From: Hyphomicrobiales bacterium | GTDB taxonomy: Bacteria; Pseudomonadota; Alphaproteobacteria; Rhizobiales; Aestuariivirgaceae | Reading direction: 5' to 3' | DNA: 64,000 nt | Assembly (NCBI GenBank): GCA_016710435.1 | Contig: JADJVV010000001.1 | Coordinates: 558,001-622,000, forward strand | In this document: positions 27,306 to 34,938 of the stretch, one piece after another | Numbering within the stretch: the first letter of the stretch is position 1 | Layout of the letters: every line of letters starts with the position of its first letter | The notes under the pieces: model-generated | The model's input: the letters and a program-made list of their open reading frames with translations, nothing else | The model's database searches: none | Told to the model about the DNA's origin: nothing | Position numbers and translations under genes: made by a program

Positions 27306-28766
27306 TCATGCCTGTACCTTTGGAGTATTCCGCGTTCCGAATGCACCCGGCACGAAGGGGCGCGGTGTGCGTGGCACGGCAGGTTCGGGCGGAGAGGTCA
27401 CGTGGTGGCGGTGATTGTGAAGCGCTGCGCCTGCCAGCGTTGCAAGACCAAGGCAGACCGAGAACACCGATAGCATGGCCGGTGTCCGCAGGCCGAAATC
27501 CACGGCGGCATGAAGCAAGAGCAGTAACGCGGCGACGCCACTGGCGCGGTACAAGGCCCCGCCATGGCTGAACATGCTCAGCCGCATCAGGCGGACGATT
27601 GTCACTGCGAACAGAACCACGAAGGCGGCAAGCAGGATCAGCGCAGGAAGACCGCCCGCAAACACGATTTCCAACCAGTCATTGTGGGCGTGGTTCACAT
27701 AATTGTCGATGATGTCGGCGGGCCGCTCGAACATCTGGTAGGCCGAGGCAAAACTGCCGAACCCGCTTCCCGCCGGAAAGAACGCCTTCACGCCGTCGAG
27801 AGTCACGGCGAAAATCGTGGCGCGGAAATCATCCAGGGGGTCTTTCTGCACAAGGCGCAGAATTCCCACCATGCTGGCCTGGCTGATGACGAACAGGGCC
27901 GCAAGTGCTGAGAGAATGGCCGCACCGGACTGTGCAAAGCGGCGCCAGCGAAAGACTGCCGCAAACGACAGAAATACCGCAACCATGGCAAGCAGGACGC
28001 CCGCTCTTGAACCGACAGCCGCAAGTGCCGCAAGGAGGATGCCCATGTAGATGACGGCAAAGAGCGACGTCAGCCATGGTTTCATCCGCCACGCATCCGT
28101 TGCCGTCGTGGCAAGTGCTGCCACAAATGGCACCGCCGTGAAAAGTTGCGCGGCAAGGAAGTTTCGGTTCGAGAACGTCCCCATGGCAATGTTGCCGGCC
28201 GGTGTGCTGTAGAAATACAGCGCATGTCCGGGCCCGGCAAACTTCTGGGTGAGCGCCAGCATGGCGCCTGCGAGGGCACACAGCAACAATACTGCCCCAA
28301 CCATCATGGCATTGCGCCAATCCAGCGTGAGGGCGGCCAAGAACCCGGCGAACGCAGGAATCAGAGCAAGCGCCGATGCATATCCTTCCGCCGGTTGCAG
28401 ATTGAGGGGAAGCCAAGGTGCGGCTTCTCCCGACGCCTGGTAGGTTGCAGCCACAAGTCCGCGGCCTGGCAGTGACATCCAGATCCCGGGCGGCAGGGGA
28501 ATGAGTTGCACCAGCGTCAGCACCAGGGCGAGCAGCAGGAGGATGAGACCGGCAAGGCCAGTCCAGGTGGGAAATCCGGTCCGCAACTGCCAGGCCGCAA
28601 TCAGGGCGATGCCCACGCTCAAGAGTGTCTGCAGTGTCAGCACGGCAGGCGACGGCACCGATGTCCCGCCACTGAGGATCATGGCCGCAAGCCACACGGA
28701 AACAGCCATGCCCCACCACAGGGAATGCAGCGATGGGCGCTCATTTCCTTTGACCGTGTGCGGCAT
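27306..28766 (-). CDS. O-antigen ligase / polymerase family membrane protein (second copy)
   Basis: About 486 residues with 11-12 hydrophobic segments. The long periplasmic loop contains GSGFGSFASAYQMFERP and YVNHAHNDWLEIVFAGG, the most typical signature of the O-antigen ligase family (conserved His in HAHND). The start at 28766 is preferred over 28808 for its position just after an AGGGGG stretch and because the extra residues look non-coding. It appears to open the leftward export unit, 66 bases ahead of the phosphatase gene. With the ligase-like gene at 7466-8623, one may polymerise and the other ligate. Confidence 0.82.
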   Translation of the reverse strand: MPHTVKGNERPSLHSLWWGMAVSVWLAAMILSGGTSVPSPAVLTLQTLLSVGIALIAAWQLRTGFPTWTGLAGLILLLLALVLTLVQLIPLPPGIWMSLPGRGLVAATYQASGEAAPWLPLNLQPAEGYASALALIPAFAGFLAALTLDWRNAMMVGAVLLLCALAGAMLALTQKFAGPGHALYFYSTPAGNIAMGTFSNRNFLAAQLFTAVPFVAALATTATDAWRMKPWLTSLFAVIYMGILLAALAAVGSRAGVLLAMVAVFLSFAAVFRWRRFAQSGAAILSALAALFVISQASMVGILRLVQKDPLDDFRATIFAVTLDGVKAFFPAGSGFGSFASAYQMFERPADIIDNYVNHAHNDWLEIVFAGGLPALILLAAFVVLFAVTIVRLMRLSMFSHGGALYRASGVAALLLLLHAAVDFGLRTPAMLSVFSVCLGLATLAGAALHNHRHHVTSPPEPAVPRTPRPFVPGAFGTRNTPKVQA

Positions 28767-28893
28767 CAACCCCCTGCTCCTGAATAGCACGAAGGGGCCG
28801 CAAAGCATGCGACCCTGATTCGCTTATTCACTTTTTAGTTCAGCCGATTCCACCATGCGAGAAAGTTCCGCAGCAGACGTCGACTGGCGGGAA

Positions 28894-29394
28894 TCAATTT
28901 CCGCTGACGGGGTCGTCGCCGAACCAATCATCACACTTGACGGCGCAGGCCACGGCGGCGGGGCCCACGAATGCCAGCGTCGTGACGATCGGTGGCAAGC
29001 CGCCAATGCTCGGAAGCGCGGCGCCCGGCACACCCCCGGCACCGGCACCGCCCGCGCCGCCCGCAGGAGCGCCGCCGGCACCCGGCATGTCTGCAACCGG
29101 GACGACTGGCTGTTCACAGGGGGCCGTCGGGGTCACGACAAACACCGAAGATTGCGAGAGCGATAGCGTGCAGGACTGATAGCGGATTTTGGCGAAAGCG
29201 CCTTTTCCAACCATGACCTTGTCGCCGGCCTTGAGGGCCAAGGAATCCATTGCCGGAACAAATCCGTATCCGGAATTGACCAGCACCTTGCCGTCAATGG
29301 CGGAAACGGTGGCAATAGTAGGAGCGGCAGCGGCGGCAGCTGCGGAGCCGACAGCCAGCACAAAACCCGCCCGGAATAAGGCTCGCACGTTCAT
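28894..29394 (-). CDS. Secreted FecR-like domain protein with Gly/Pro-rich tail
   Basis: A 166-residue protein. The signal peptide ends near AAAAAAA-PTIA. A FecR-like beta domain (about residues 28-75) has IDGKVLVNSGYGFVPA, LKAGDKVMVGKGAFAKIRY and a short cysteine-bearing segment. A glycine/alanine/proline-rich stretch (about 103-125) is followed by a hydrophobic patch. It has its own promoter (29432-29460). FecR-like domains of this type often bind peptidoglycan or glycans outside the membrane; the function here is unknown. Its position beside the export unit suggests a link to the cell surface. Confidence 0.7.
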   Translation of the reverse strand: MNVRALFRAGFVLAVGSAAAAAAAPTIATVSAIDGKVLVNSGYGFVPAMDSLALKAGDKVMVGKGAFAKIRYQSCTLSLSQSSVFVVTPTAPCEQPVVPVADMPGAGGAPAGGAGGAGAGGVPGAALPSIGGLPPIVTTLAFVGPAAVACAVKCDDWFGDDPVSGN

Positions 29395-29670
29395 ATTAAA
29401 ATCCCCCGGTTAGTCGAACTCAACTTCTGCGGTATAAAACACAACCGGAGAGAAGGTCAAGCAGAACTACCCTCGACGGCCAGACTTCCACGCCAAAACC
29501 ATCGAAACTGGCCAATATCTTGAATACTCGCGTGATTGGCAGAAGGCATGCCCGCGAAAACACCACCAGAGAGTGTCCAAATCTGGAAAACTTCCTTGAA
29601 TGGTCGAATGGCCCTTATTGCAATTTTCTTAATGTTTTCAATGCACCAGACTGCTATCTAAAATTGTGTC
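29395..29670. other. Gap between the FecR-like gene and malic enzyme
   Basis: About 276 bases, noticeably AT-richer than the surroundings between 29565 and 29670. The right side of the gap follows the end of the malic enzyme gene. The left side holds the promoter of the FecR-like gene. A plus-strand frame at 29520-29720 has no recognisable product, runs into the malic enzyme gene and is not annotated. I see no terminator hairpin with a clear T-run. Confidence 0.5.
29432..29460 (-). promoter_or_regulatory. Sigma70-like promoter of the FecR-like gene
   Basis: On the minus strand, TTGACC (29460-29455) and TTATAC (29437-29432) are separated by exactly 17 bases and lie 38 bases upstream of the ATG at 29394. 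Both boxes are close to the housekeeping consensus. This is the clearest ordinary promoter seen in the window. Confidence 0.65.
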
Positions 29671-31977
29671 TCAGAGCACTGGCCGGCTGGTACCCGTCTC
29701 CAGCGCCAGCGCTTCCGTGACTGCAATGGCCGACATGTTCACAACGCCGCGGGACGTGACGGAGCCGGTGAGAATATGGGCCGGCTTTGCAGTTCCAAGC
29801 AGGATCGGCCCCACAGGCAGGGAATCGCCGAACACCTTGATCGTCTGGTAGGCGATGTTGGCGGAGGCAAGGTCCGGCATGACCAGCAGGTTGGCATCGC
29901 CGGTGAGCGTCGAGGTTGGCAGCTTGCGCTGGCGCACGGCAGCAATGAGCGCCGTATCCGCCTGCATCTCGCCATCGACTTCCAGCTGCGGAGCCCGCTG
30001 CCGGACAATGCCCAGCGCCTCACGCATCTTCGTCGACGAGGGCGTATCGAAATCGCCGAAGTCGGAATGCGTGACCAGCGCCACCTTCGGCAGCAACCCG
30101 AAGCGCGCAACATGATCGGCACAGAGCAACACATTGTCGGCAATCGCGGCCGCGCTGGGATCGGGCTGCACATGCGTATCCGCAAGGAAGACGATGCCGC
30201 GCGATGTGATCATCAGGCTCATGGCTGCGAACTCGTTCACGCCGGGCGCCAGCCCGATGATGTCGCGGATCAGGCGGAGCTTCGACCGGAAACGCCCTTC
30301 CAGCCCGCAGATCATCGCGTCAGCCTCGCCACGGTGCACGGCGAGCGCGGCAATCACGGTCGTCGAGGTGCGGACGAGCGTTCGCGCCGCATCCGGCGTG
30401 ATGCCCTTGCGTCCCGCCAGTTCCACCAGGGTGGCCACATAGTCGCGGTAGCGCGGATCATCTTCCGGATTGATGATCGCCACGTCGGTGTGGAGCGCAA
30501 GCGACAGTCCATAACGTTTGATGCGGGCTTCGATGACGGCCGGCCGGCCAACGAGAATGGGTTTTGCAATTCCTTCTTCGATCAGCACCTGCGCCGCCCG
30601 CAACACGCGCTCGTCTTCACCATCGGCATAGATCACCCGCCGCGGCTGCTTGCGCGCCTCGGCAAAGATGTTGCGCATGATGAAGCCTGACTTGAAAACG
30701 AAGCGCTGCAGGCTTTCGCCATAGGCGTCGAGATCGGCAATGGGCCGCGTGGCGACACCGCTCTCCATGGCAGCCCGTGCGACAGCAGGCGCCACCCGCA
30801 GGATAAGGCGCGGATCGAAGGGCGAAGGAATGAGCGACTCCCGCCCGAACACGCGGGTTTCACCGCCTGAGGCGCGCGCCACGATGTCCGAAGGCGTATC
30901 ACGCGCCAATTCCGCGATGGCCTGGACGGCGGCCCGCTTCATCTCCTCATTGATGGCGGTGGCGCCCACATCAAGTGCGCCCCGGAAGATATAGGGAAAG
31001 CACAGCACGTTGTTGACCTGGTTCGGATAGTCGGAGCGGCCCGTGCAGATCATGGCATCGGCCCTGGCCTCAAGCGCCGCTTCCGGCATGATCTCGGGGA
31101 ACGGATTGGCCAGCGCCAGGATGAGCGGGTGCGGCGCCATGGTCTTCAGATGCTCCGGCTTCAGCACACCACCTGCCGACAAACCGAGAAATACATCTGC
31201 ATCCGGAATGATGTCCGCGAGGGTACGCGCCGACGTCTTCTGGGCAAACACCGCCTTCCAGGCGTCCATCAGCACCTCGCGGCCCTCATGCACCACGCCC
31301 TCGATGTCACAGACCCAGATGTTTTCGCGCAAGGCGCCCAGGCTTACCAACTGGTTGAGGCAGGCAAGGGCTGCGGCACCCGCACCCGACGCCACGATCT
31401 TGATGCGGGAAATGTCTTTGCCCGTGAGGCGGAGCGCGTTGGTGACGGCCGCACTGACAATCACCGCCGTGCCATGCTGGTCGTCGTGAAAGACGGGGAT
31501 CGCCATGCGTTCCCGCAAGCGCTGCTCCAGTTCGAAGCACTCCGGTGCCTTGATGTCTTCCAGGTTGATGCCGCCGAATGTCGGCTCCAGTGCGGCAATC
31601 GTTTCCACCAACGCATCGACTTTGGTCTGCGCAAGCTCGATGTCGAAGACGTCGATGTCCGCGAACTTCTTGAACAGGACAGCCTTGCCTTCCATCACGG
31701 GCTTTGCCGCCAGCGGTCCGATATTGCCGAGGCCCAGCACGGCAGTGCCGTTGGAAACGACAGCCACGAGATTTCCCCGCGCCGTATAGCGCGAGACACT
31801 GGCAGGATCGGCATGGATCGCCTCAGACACGGCGGCAACGCCCGGCGAATAGGCCAGCGCCAGGTCGCGCTGGTTGACGAGCGGCTTGGTGGCGCGCACC
31901 TCGAGTTTCCCCGGCCTTGCGCCCTCATGATAAATGAGCGCACCGCTCTTCAGGTCCGTGGACAATTTCGTTGCCAT
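29671..31977 (-). CDS. maeB: NADP-dependent malic enzyme with phosphotransacetylase-like domain
   Basis: About 768 residues, the MaeB/Tme architecture. The N-terminal malic enzyme domain has YSPGVAAVSEAI, LGLGNIGPLAAKPVMEGKA, FHDDQHGTAV and the NADP-binding IVASGAGAAALACL. The C-terminal phosphotransacetylase-like half starts near residue 430 and seems to have a regulatory role in this family. It decarboxylates malate to pyruvate, giving NADPH. The start at 31977 is preferred because GGAAAGG lies 9 bases upstream; an ATG at 31998 lacks such a site. It lies downstream of the allantoinase gene on the same strand. Confidence 0.92.
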   Translation of the reverse strand: MATKLSTDLKSGALIYHEGARPGKLEVRATKPLVNQRDLALAYSPGVAAVSEAIHADPASVSRYTARGNLVAVVSNGTAVLGLGNIGPLAAKPVMEGKAVLFKKFADIDVFDIELAQTKVDALVETIAALEPTFGGINLEDIKAPECFELEQRLRERMAIPVFHDDQHGTAVIVSAAVTNALRLTGKDISRIKIVASGAGAAALACLNQLVSLGALRENIWVCDIEGVVHEGREVLMDAWKAVFAQKTSARTLADIIPDADVFLGLSAGGVLKPEHLKTMAPHPLILALANPFPEIMPEAALEARADAMICTGRSDYPNQVNNVLCFPYIFRGALDVGATAINEEMKRAAVQAIAELARDTPSDIVARASGGETRVFGRESLIPSPFDPRLILRVAPAVARAAMESGVATRPIADLDAYGESLQRFVFKSGFIMRNIFAEARKQPRRVIYADGEDERVLRAAQVLIEEGIAKPILVGRPAVIEARIKRYGLSLALHTDVAIINPEDDPRYRDYVATLVELAGRKGITPDAARTLVRTSTTVIAALAVHRGEADAMICGLEGRFRSKLRLIRDIIGLAPGVNEFAAMSLMITSRGIVFLADTHVQPDPSAAAIADNVLLCADHVARFGLLPKVALVTHSDFGDFDTPSSTKMREALGIVRQRAPQLEVDGEMQADTALIAAVRQRKLPTSTLTGDANLLVMPDLASANIAYQTIKVFGDSLPVGPILLGTAKPAHILTGSVTSRGVVNMSAIAVTEALALETGTSRPVL

Positions 31978-32016
31978 CGAGAGTGGCCTTTCCGTCATGA
32001 ATAAATAGGAACAGGA

Positions 32017-32922
32017 TTACGTGAAACTGGCATGCCAATGACGGGCAATGTCGATCCGGCGCGGAATCCAGACCTTATCCTTCGATTGCACGTAGTCCAT
32101 GAACTTCGCCAGGCCGAGCGCGCGCCCGGGGCGGCCCACAAGACGGCAATGCAGGCCAACCGACATCATCTTCGGTGATCCGCGGCGGCCCTCTTCATAG
32201 AGACAGTCGAAGCTGTCCTTGAGGTATTGAAAGAAGTGTTCGCCCGTATTGAAACCCTGGGGAGTGCCGAAACGCATGTCATTGGCATCGAGGGTGTAGG
32301 GAATGACAAGATGTTTGCCGCCATCGGCCTTCCTCAGCCAGTACGGCAGGTCGTCGGCATAGTCATCGGAGGAATAGAGAAAGCCTCCCTCCTCCATCAC
32401 CAGCTTGGTGGTGTTCATGGAACACCGGCCCGTGTACCACCCCAGCGGCCGCTTGCCCGTCACTTCCGTGTGCACGCGGATGGCCTCGGCGATCTGCTGA
32501 CGCTCCACCTCTTCCGGCATGTCCTTGTGCTCCACCCACTTGTAGCCGTGGCTGGCAATCTCCCAGTCCGCCTCGATCATGGCCTGCACCTGATCGGGAG
32601 AGCGCATCAGCGCGGTTGCAACGCCATAGATCGTGGGCTTGATCTTCCGTTCGGTGAACATGCGCCACAGGCGCCAGAAACCTGCGCGTGCGCCGTACTC
32701 GTAGATGGACTCCATGTTCCAGTGCCGCTGGCCGGGCCAGGGGGCCGCTCCGACGATCTCGGACAGGAATGCCTCCGAGGCCGCATCGCCATGGAGGATG
32801 TTGTTCTCGCCGCCCTCTTCATAATTGAGCACGAACTGCACGGCAACCCGGGCACCATCCGGCCACTTTGGATCAGGAATGGCACGGCCATAGCCCTTCA
32901 TGTCTCGCGCATAAGTGGTCAT
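32017..32922 (-). CDS. puuE: PuuE-type allantoinase (polysaccharide deacetylase fold)
   Basis: About 301 residues, close to characterised PuuE enzymes, which hydrolyse allantoin to allantoate without the metal-dependent amidohydrolase fold. Typical features are YGRAIPDPKWPDGARVAV, FVLNYEEGGENN near the start, IYEYGARAGFWRLWRMF, EIASHGYKWVEHKDMP (the His-containing deacetylase-fold motif) and YSSDDYADDLPYW. Two adjacent ATGs exist (32925 and 32922). No other purine-degradation genes lie beside it here. It may share a transcript with maeB, about 40 bases downstream, though no metabolic link is evident. Confidence 0.88.
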   Translation of the reverse strand: MTTYARDMKGYGRAIPDPKWPDGARVAVQFVLNYEEGGENNILHGDAASEAFLSEIVGAAPWPGQRHWNMESIYEYGARAGFWRLWRMFTERKIKPTIYGVATALMRSPDQVQAMIEADWEIASHGYKWVEHKDMPEEVERQQIAEAIRVHTEVTGKRPLGWYTGRCSMNTTKLVMEEGGFLYSSDDYADDLPYWLRKADGGKHLVIPYTLDANDMRFGTPQGFNTGEHFFQYLKDSFDCLYEEGRRGSPKMMSVGLHCRLVGRPGRALGLAKFMDYVQSKDKVWIPRRIDIARHWHASFT

Positions 32923-33038
32923 CACGGCTCCTCGTTCATCAATGCGGCAGGCACCACATCAAATAGCTCAACTGCAGCAGCAGGCAAAGCTGCCTCTGGT
33001 GAACGGGCCCATCTTCTTTCATTTGCGCGTCAGAAACC

Positions 33039-33063
33039 GGAACATTCCGGAAATGGCATCGTT
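33039..33063 (+). promoter_or_regulatory. EcfG-type general stress promoter
   Basis: GGAAC (33039-33043), 16 bases, CGTT (33060-33063). This is an exact match to the alphaproteobacterial EcfG consensus GGAAC-N16-18-CGTT. It lies about 75 bases upstream of the gene at 33139 and points towards it. Confidence 0.8.
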
Positions 33064-33138
33064 CTCTCTCTGCACGCCGGATCACCGGCGTGTGCCCTCA
33101 TCCGCACAAGACCGTCAGCAGCGTTTAGGAGGTACATC

Positions 33139-33573
33139 ATGTGCGATTACAGCTTGGAATCCCTCGTCAGCCGTGAAGCCGAAGTCGGCGATGTTCTCGT
33201 GACCTGCAGCTTCAGTACCACAACCACGCGCGGCTTCTGCGCACCCGGAAAGCCTGAGGTAGCGGTGTGCCTGAAGCCAGGCACAGAGCTTGCCTTCGAG
33301 CAGCCCGTGCAGACGTCCGGCATCTGGGGTTACGTGGAGCAGGCCTTCAGCCATGAATCGCGTCTCGCCCGTTTCCGCCAGGTCGACGTCGATAAGCCCG
33401 GCACGCATCACGACGCGGTGGAACTGGCCGATGGCCGCATCTTCAAGGTCAATGCGCTCCGCGAAGGGCAGCGCGCAACCGTGATCCAGCTTCCAGCCAT
33501 CGAAGAGGGAATGCGGGAAGAGAAGCCGCACGTCCATGTCAGTGAAACTGCTCGCGAGAGCGAACTGATCTGA
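33139..33573 (+). CDS. Conserved hypothetical protein, probable EcfG regulon member
   Basis: A 144-residue protein beginning MCDYSLESLVSREAEVGDVL. A very strong ribosome site (AGGAGGT, 6 bases before the ATG) fixes the start. There is no signal peptide or membrane segment. Two short conserved-looking patches are GKPEVAVCLKPGTELAF and ARFRQVDVDKPGTHHDAVEL. From memory, similar uncharacterised proteins starting MCDYSL occur in other rhizobia; I know no function. The EcfG-type promoter upstream places it in the stress regulon. Confidence 0.72.
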   Translation: MCDYSLESLVSREAEVGDVLVTCSFSTTTTRGFCAPGKPEVAVCLKPGTELAFEQPVQTSGIWGYVEQAFSHESRLARFRQVDVDKPGTHHDAVELADGRIFKVNALREGQRATVIQLPAIEEGMREEKPHVHVSETARESELI

Positions 33574-33659
33574 CCGTGCCTTTGCTGCTGCCGTCCCATC
33601 TCCCCCGCGGATGGGGCGGCAGGAAGCATATGGATGCGCAATCAAAAATAGGGATTCGG

Positions 33660-33684
33660 GGAACCTTGGTCCGCGAGGGGCGTT
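33660..33684 (+). promoter_or_regulatory. EcfG-type general stress promoter
   Basis: GGAAC (33660-33664), 16 bases, CGTT (33681-33684), an exact match. It is 33 bases upstream of the ATG at 33717 of the exported PRC-barrel protein, a normal leader length. Confidence 0.8.
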
Positions 33685-33716
33685 TCACCAACTGCACAGC
33701 GACAAGGAGATTTGCC

Positions 33717-34385
33717 ATGTCACGAACACTGTATTCCACAGCGGTGATCGCACTGCTCCTGGGAACCGGCGGAGCATTTGCGCAGAGTTCCACGACGGCA
33801 CAGCAGCCGGGTGCCACGCCCGCCGTTGATTGCCCGGTGCCGGGTTCCGTTCCCGATGACCAGATTCCGGCAAACTGCAAGCCCGGCACCACAACTGGTG
33901 CAATTCCTGCCACACCTGATGCCAACAGCTCTGCGCAGCAGCAGCCCGATCCCAATGCAACACCTGACGTGAACACGGGATCCACGACGCCAGCCGGCAA
34001 TTCCACGGCCGCCACTCCGCCGGCAGCAGGCAGCACCGATACGGCCGCGACTCCGCCGGACAATGCCACGGACGAGGCCATGGCGCCAATGCCTGCCGGT
34101 GCGGAATTCCTCGCCTCACAATTCATGGGGCGCACGGTCTACACCGCGTCCAATGAGAATGTCGGCGAGATCAATGATCTTGTGATGAACAAGGAACTCG
34201 ATACCATCGTCGCCGTGATTGGCGTGGGCGGCTTCCTGGGCATCGGCGAGAAGGATGTTCTGGTCCCGATCGACCAGATCACCATCTCGAAGGACGCTTC
34301 CAACAAGCCTCTTCTCACCATTGCGTCGACCAAGGAGCAGCTTGAGGCCGCTCCCGCCTTCGACCGCACCGCTCTCGCCCGCTGA
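33717..34385 (+). CDS. Exported PRC-barrel domain protein
   Basis: A 222-residue protein. Signal peptide MSRTLYSTAVIALLLGTGGAFA is followed by a long low-complexity linker rich in Thr, Pro, Ala, Gln and Asn (about residues 23-125). A C-terminal PRC-barrel domain (about 130-215) has GRTVYTASNENVGEINDLV and LDTIVAVIGVGGFLGIGEKDV. A strong AAGGAGA sits 6 bases before the start. The linker suggests the barrel is held away from the membrane or wall. EcfG-controlled through the site at 33660. PRC-barrel proteins of this type are common in rhizobial stress regulons; their ligands are mostly unknown. Confidence 0.8.
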   Translation: MSRTLYSTAVIALLLGTGGAFAQSSTTAQQPGATPAVDCPVPGSVPDDQIPANCKPGTTTGAIPATPDANSSAQQQPDPNATPDVNTGSTTPAGNSTAATPPAAGSTDTAATPPDNATDEAMAPMPAGAEFLASQFMGRTVYTASNENVGEINDLVMNKELDTIVAVIGVGGFLGIGEKDVLVPIDQITISKDASNKPLLTIASTKEQLEAAPAFDRTALAR

Positions 34386-34427
34386 CGGCAGCTCAGCAAA
34401 CTCAACCCCCGTTAGGAGACTATAGTG

Positions 34428-34802
34428 ATGAAAACGACGCTTCTCAGTTCGGCGCTTGCGTCAGCAATCATGCTCAGCACGCCAATGATGATCCCCATGG
34501 GCGCCGCGACCCCGGCAAAGGCCGAAGTTTCGCTTGGCGTGTTCTTCGGTGTGCCGCACTACCGCCACCGGATGGGACCTGACTACATGTATCGCCGCGG
34601 CTATGGCTGGTATCTTCCCCGCCATCACGCCCGCTTCAAGATGTCTTGTGGTGAGGCCAAGTGGTCGGTGCGCAATCGCGGCTACCGGAACGTGTCGACG
34701 GTGGAGTGCAATGGCGCCACCTACACCTTCCGTGCGTCGCGCAACGGCCACCGCATCGTGGTCTACGTCAATGCCCGCAGTGGCGCGGTATGGCGCGGCT
34801 GA
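34428..34802 (+). CDS. Small exported hypothetical protein
   Basis: A 124-residue protein with a signal peptide ending near AATPAKA-EVSLG. The mature part is rich in Arg, Tyr and His (YRHRMGPDYMYRRGYGW). A C-terminal half has SCGEAKWSVRNRGYRNVSTVEC and YTFRASRNGHRIVVYVNA; two cysteines may form a disulfide. The ATG at 34428 has AGGAG 9 bases upstream; a GTG one codon earlier is possible. No promoter lies in the 42-base gap, so it is probably co-transcribed with the PRC-barrel gene from 33660. A terminator follows. Function unknown. Confidence 0.72.
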   Translation: MKTTLLSSALASAIMLSTPMMIPMGAATPAKAEVSLGVFFGVPHYRHRMGPDYMYRRGYGWYLPRHHARFKMSCGEAKWSVRNRGYRNVSTVECNGATYTFRASRNGHRIVVYVNARSGAVWRG

Positions 34803-34823
34803 GGCCACATCTCACATGAACTC

Positions 34824-34864
34824 GCCCGGGTGCCGCAGCAATGCAGCGCCCGGGCTATTTTTTT
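34824..34864 (+). terminator. Rho-independent terminator
   Basis: GCCCGGGTGC (34824-34833) pairs with GCGCCCGGGC (34846-34855), a 10-pair stem with one G-T pair, followed by TATTTTTTT. It ends the PRC-barrel/small exported protein transcript and separates it from the kinase gene. Confidence 0.85.
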
Positions 34865-34938
34865 CTGCCGTGTGATCCTCCTGCCATCTTCATGCGGAAT
34901 GATGTACATCAAAAAAGACGCGCAACCCGGAAGCCGTC

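Noticed and set aside
1613..28766. Polysaccharide locus as a recently acquired island with insertion sequences
   Set aside because: No transposase, integrase, tRNA-flanked repeat or marked base-composition break was seen at its borders.
29520..29720. A 66-codon plus-strand frame in the gap before malic enzyme
   Set aside because: No ribosome site, no recognisable features, and it ends inside the malic enzyme gene.
32008..32030. GGAAC at 32008-32012 near the maeB/allantoinase junction
   Set aside because: No CGTT at 16-18 bases, and it is on the plus strand with no plus-strand gene following.
32227..33138. A long plus-strand extension ahead of the 144-residue gene
   Set aside because: It runs antisense through the allantoinase gene; the strong ribosome site and EcfG promoter place the true start at 33139.
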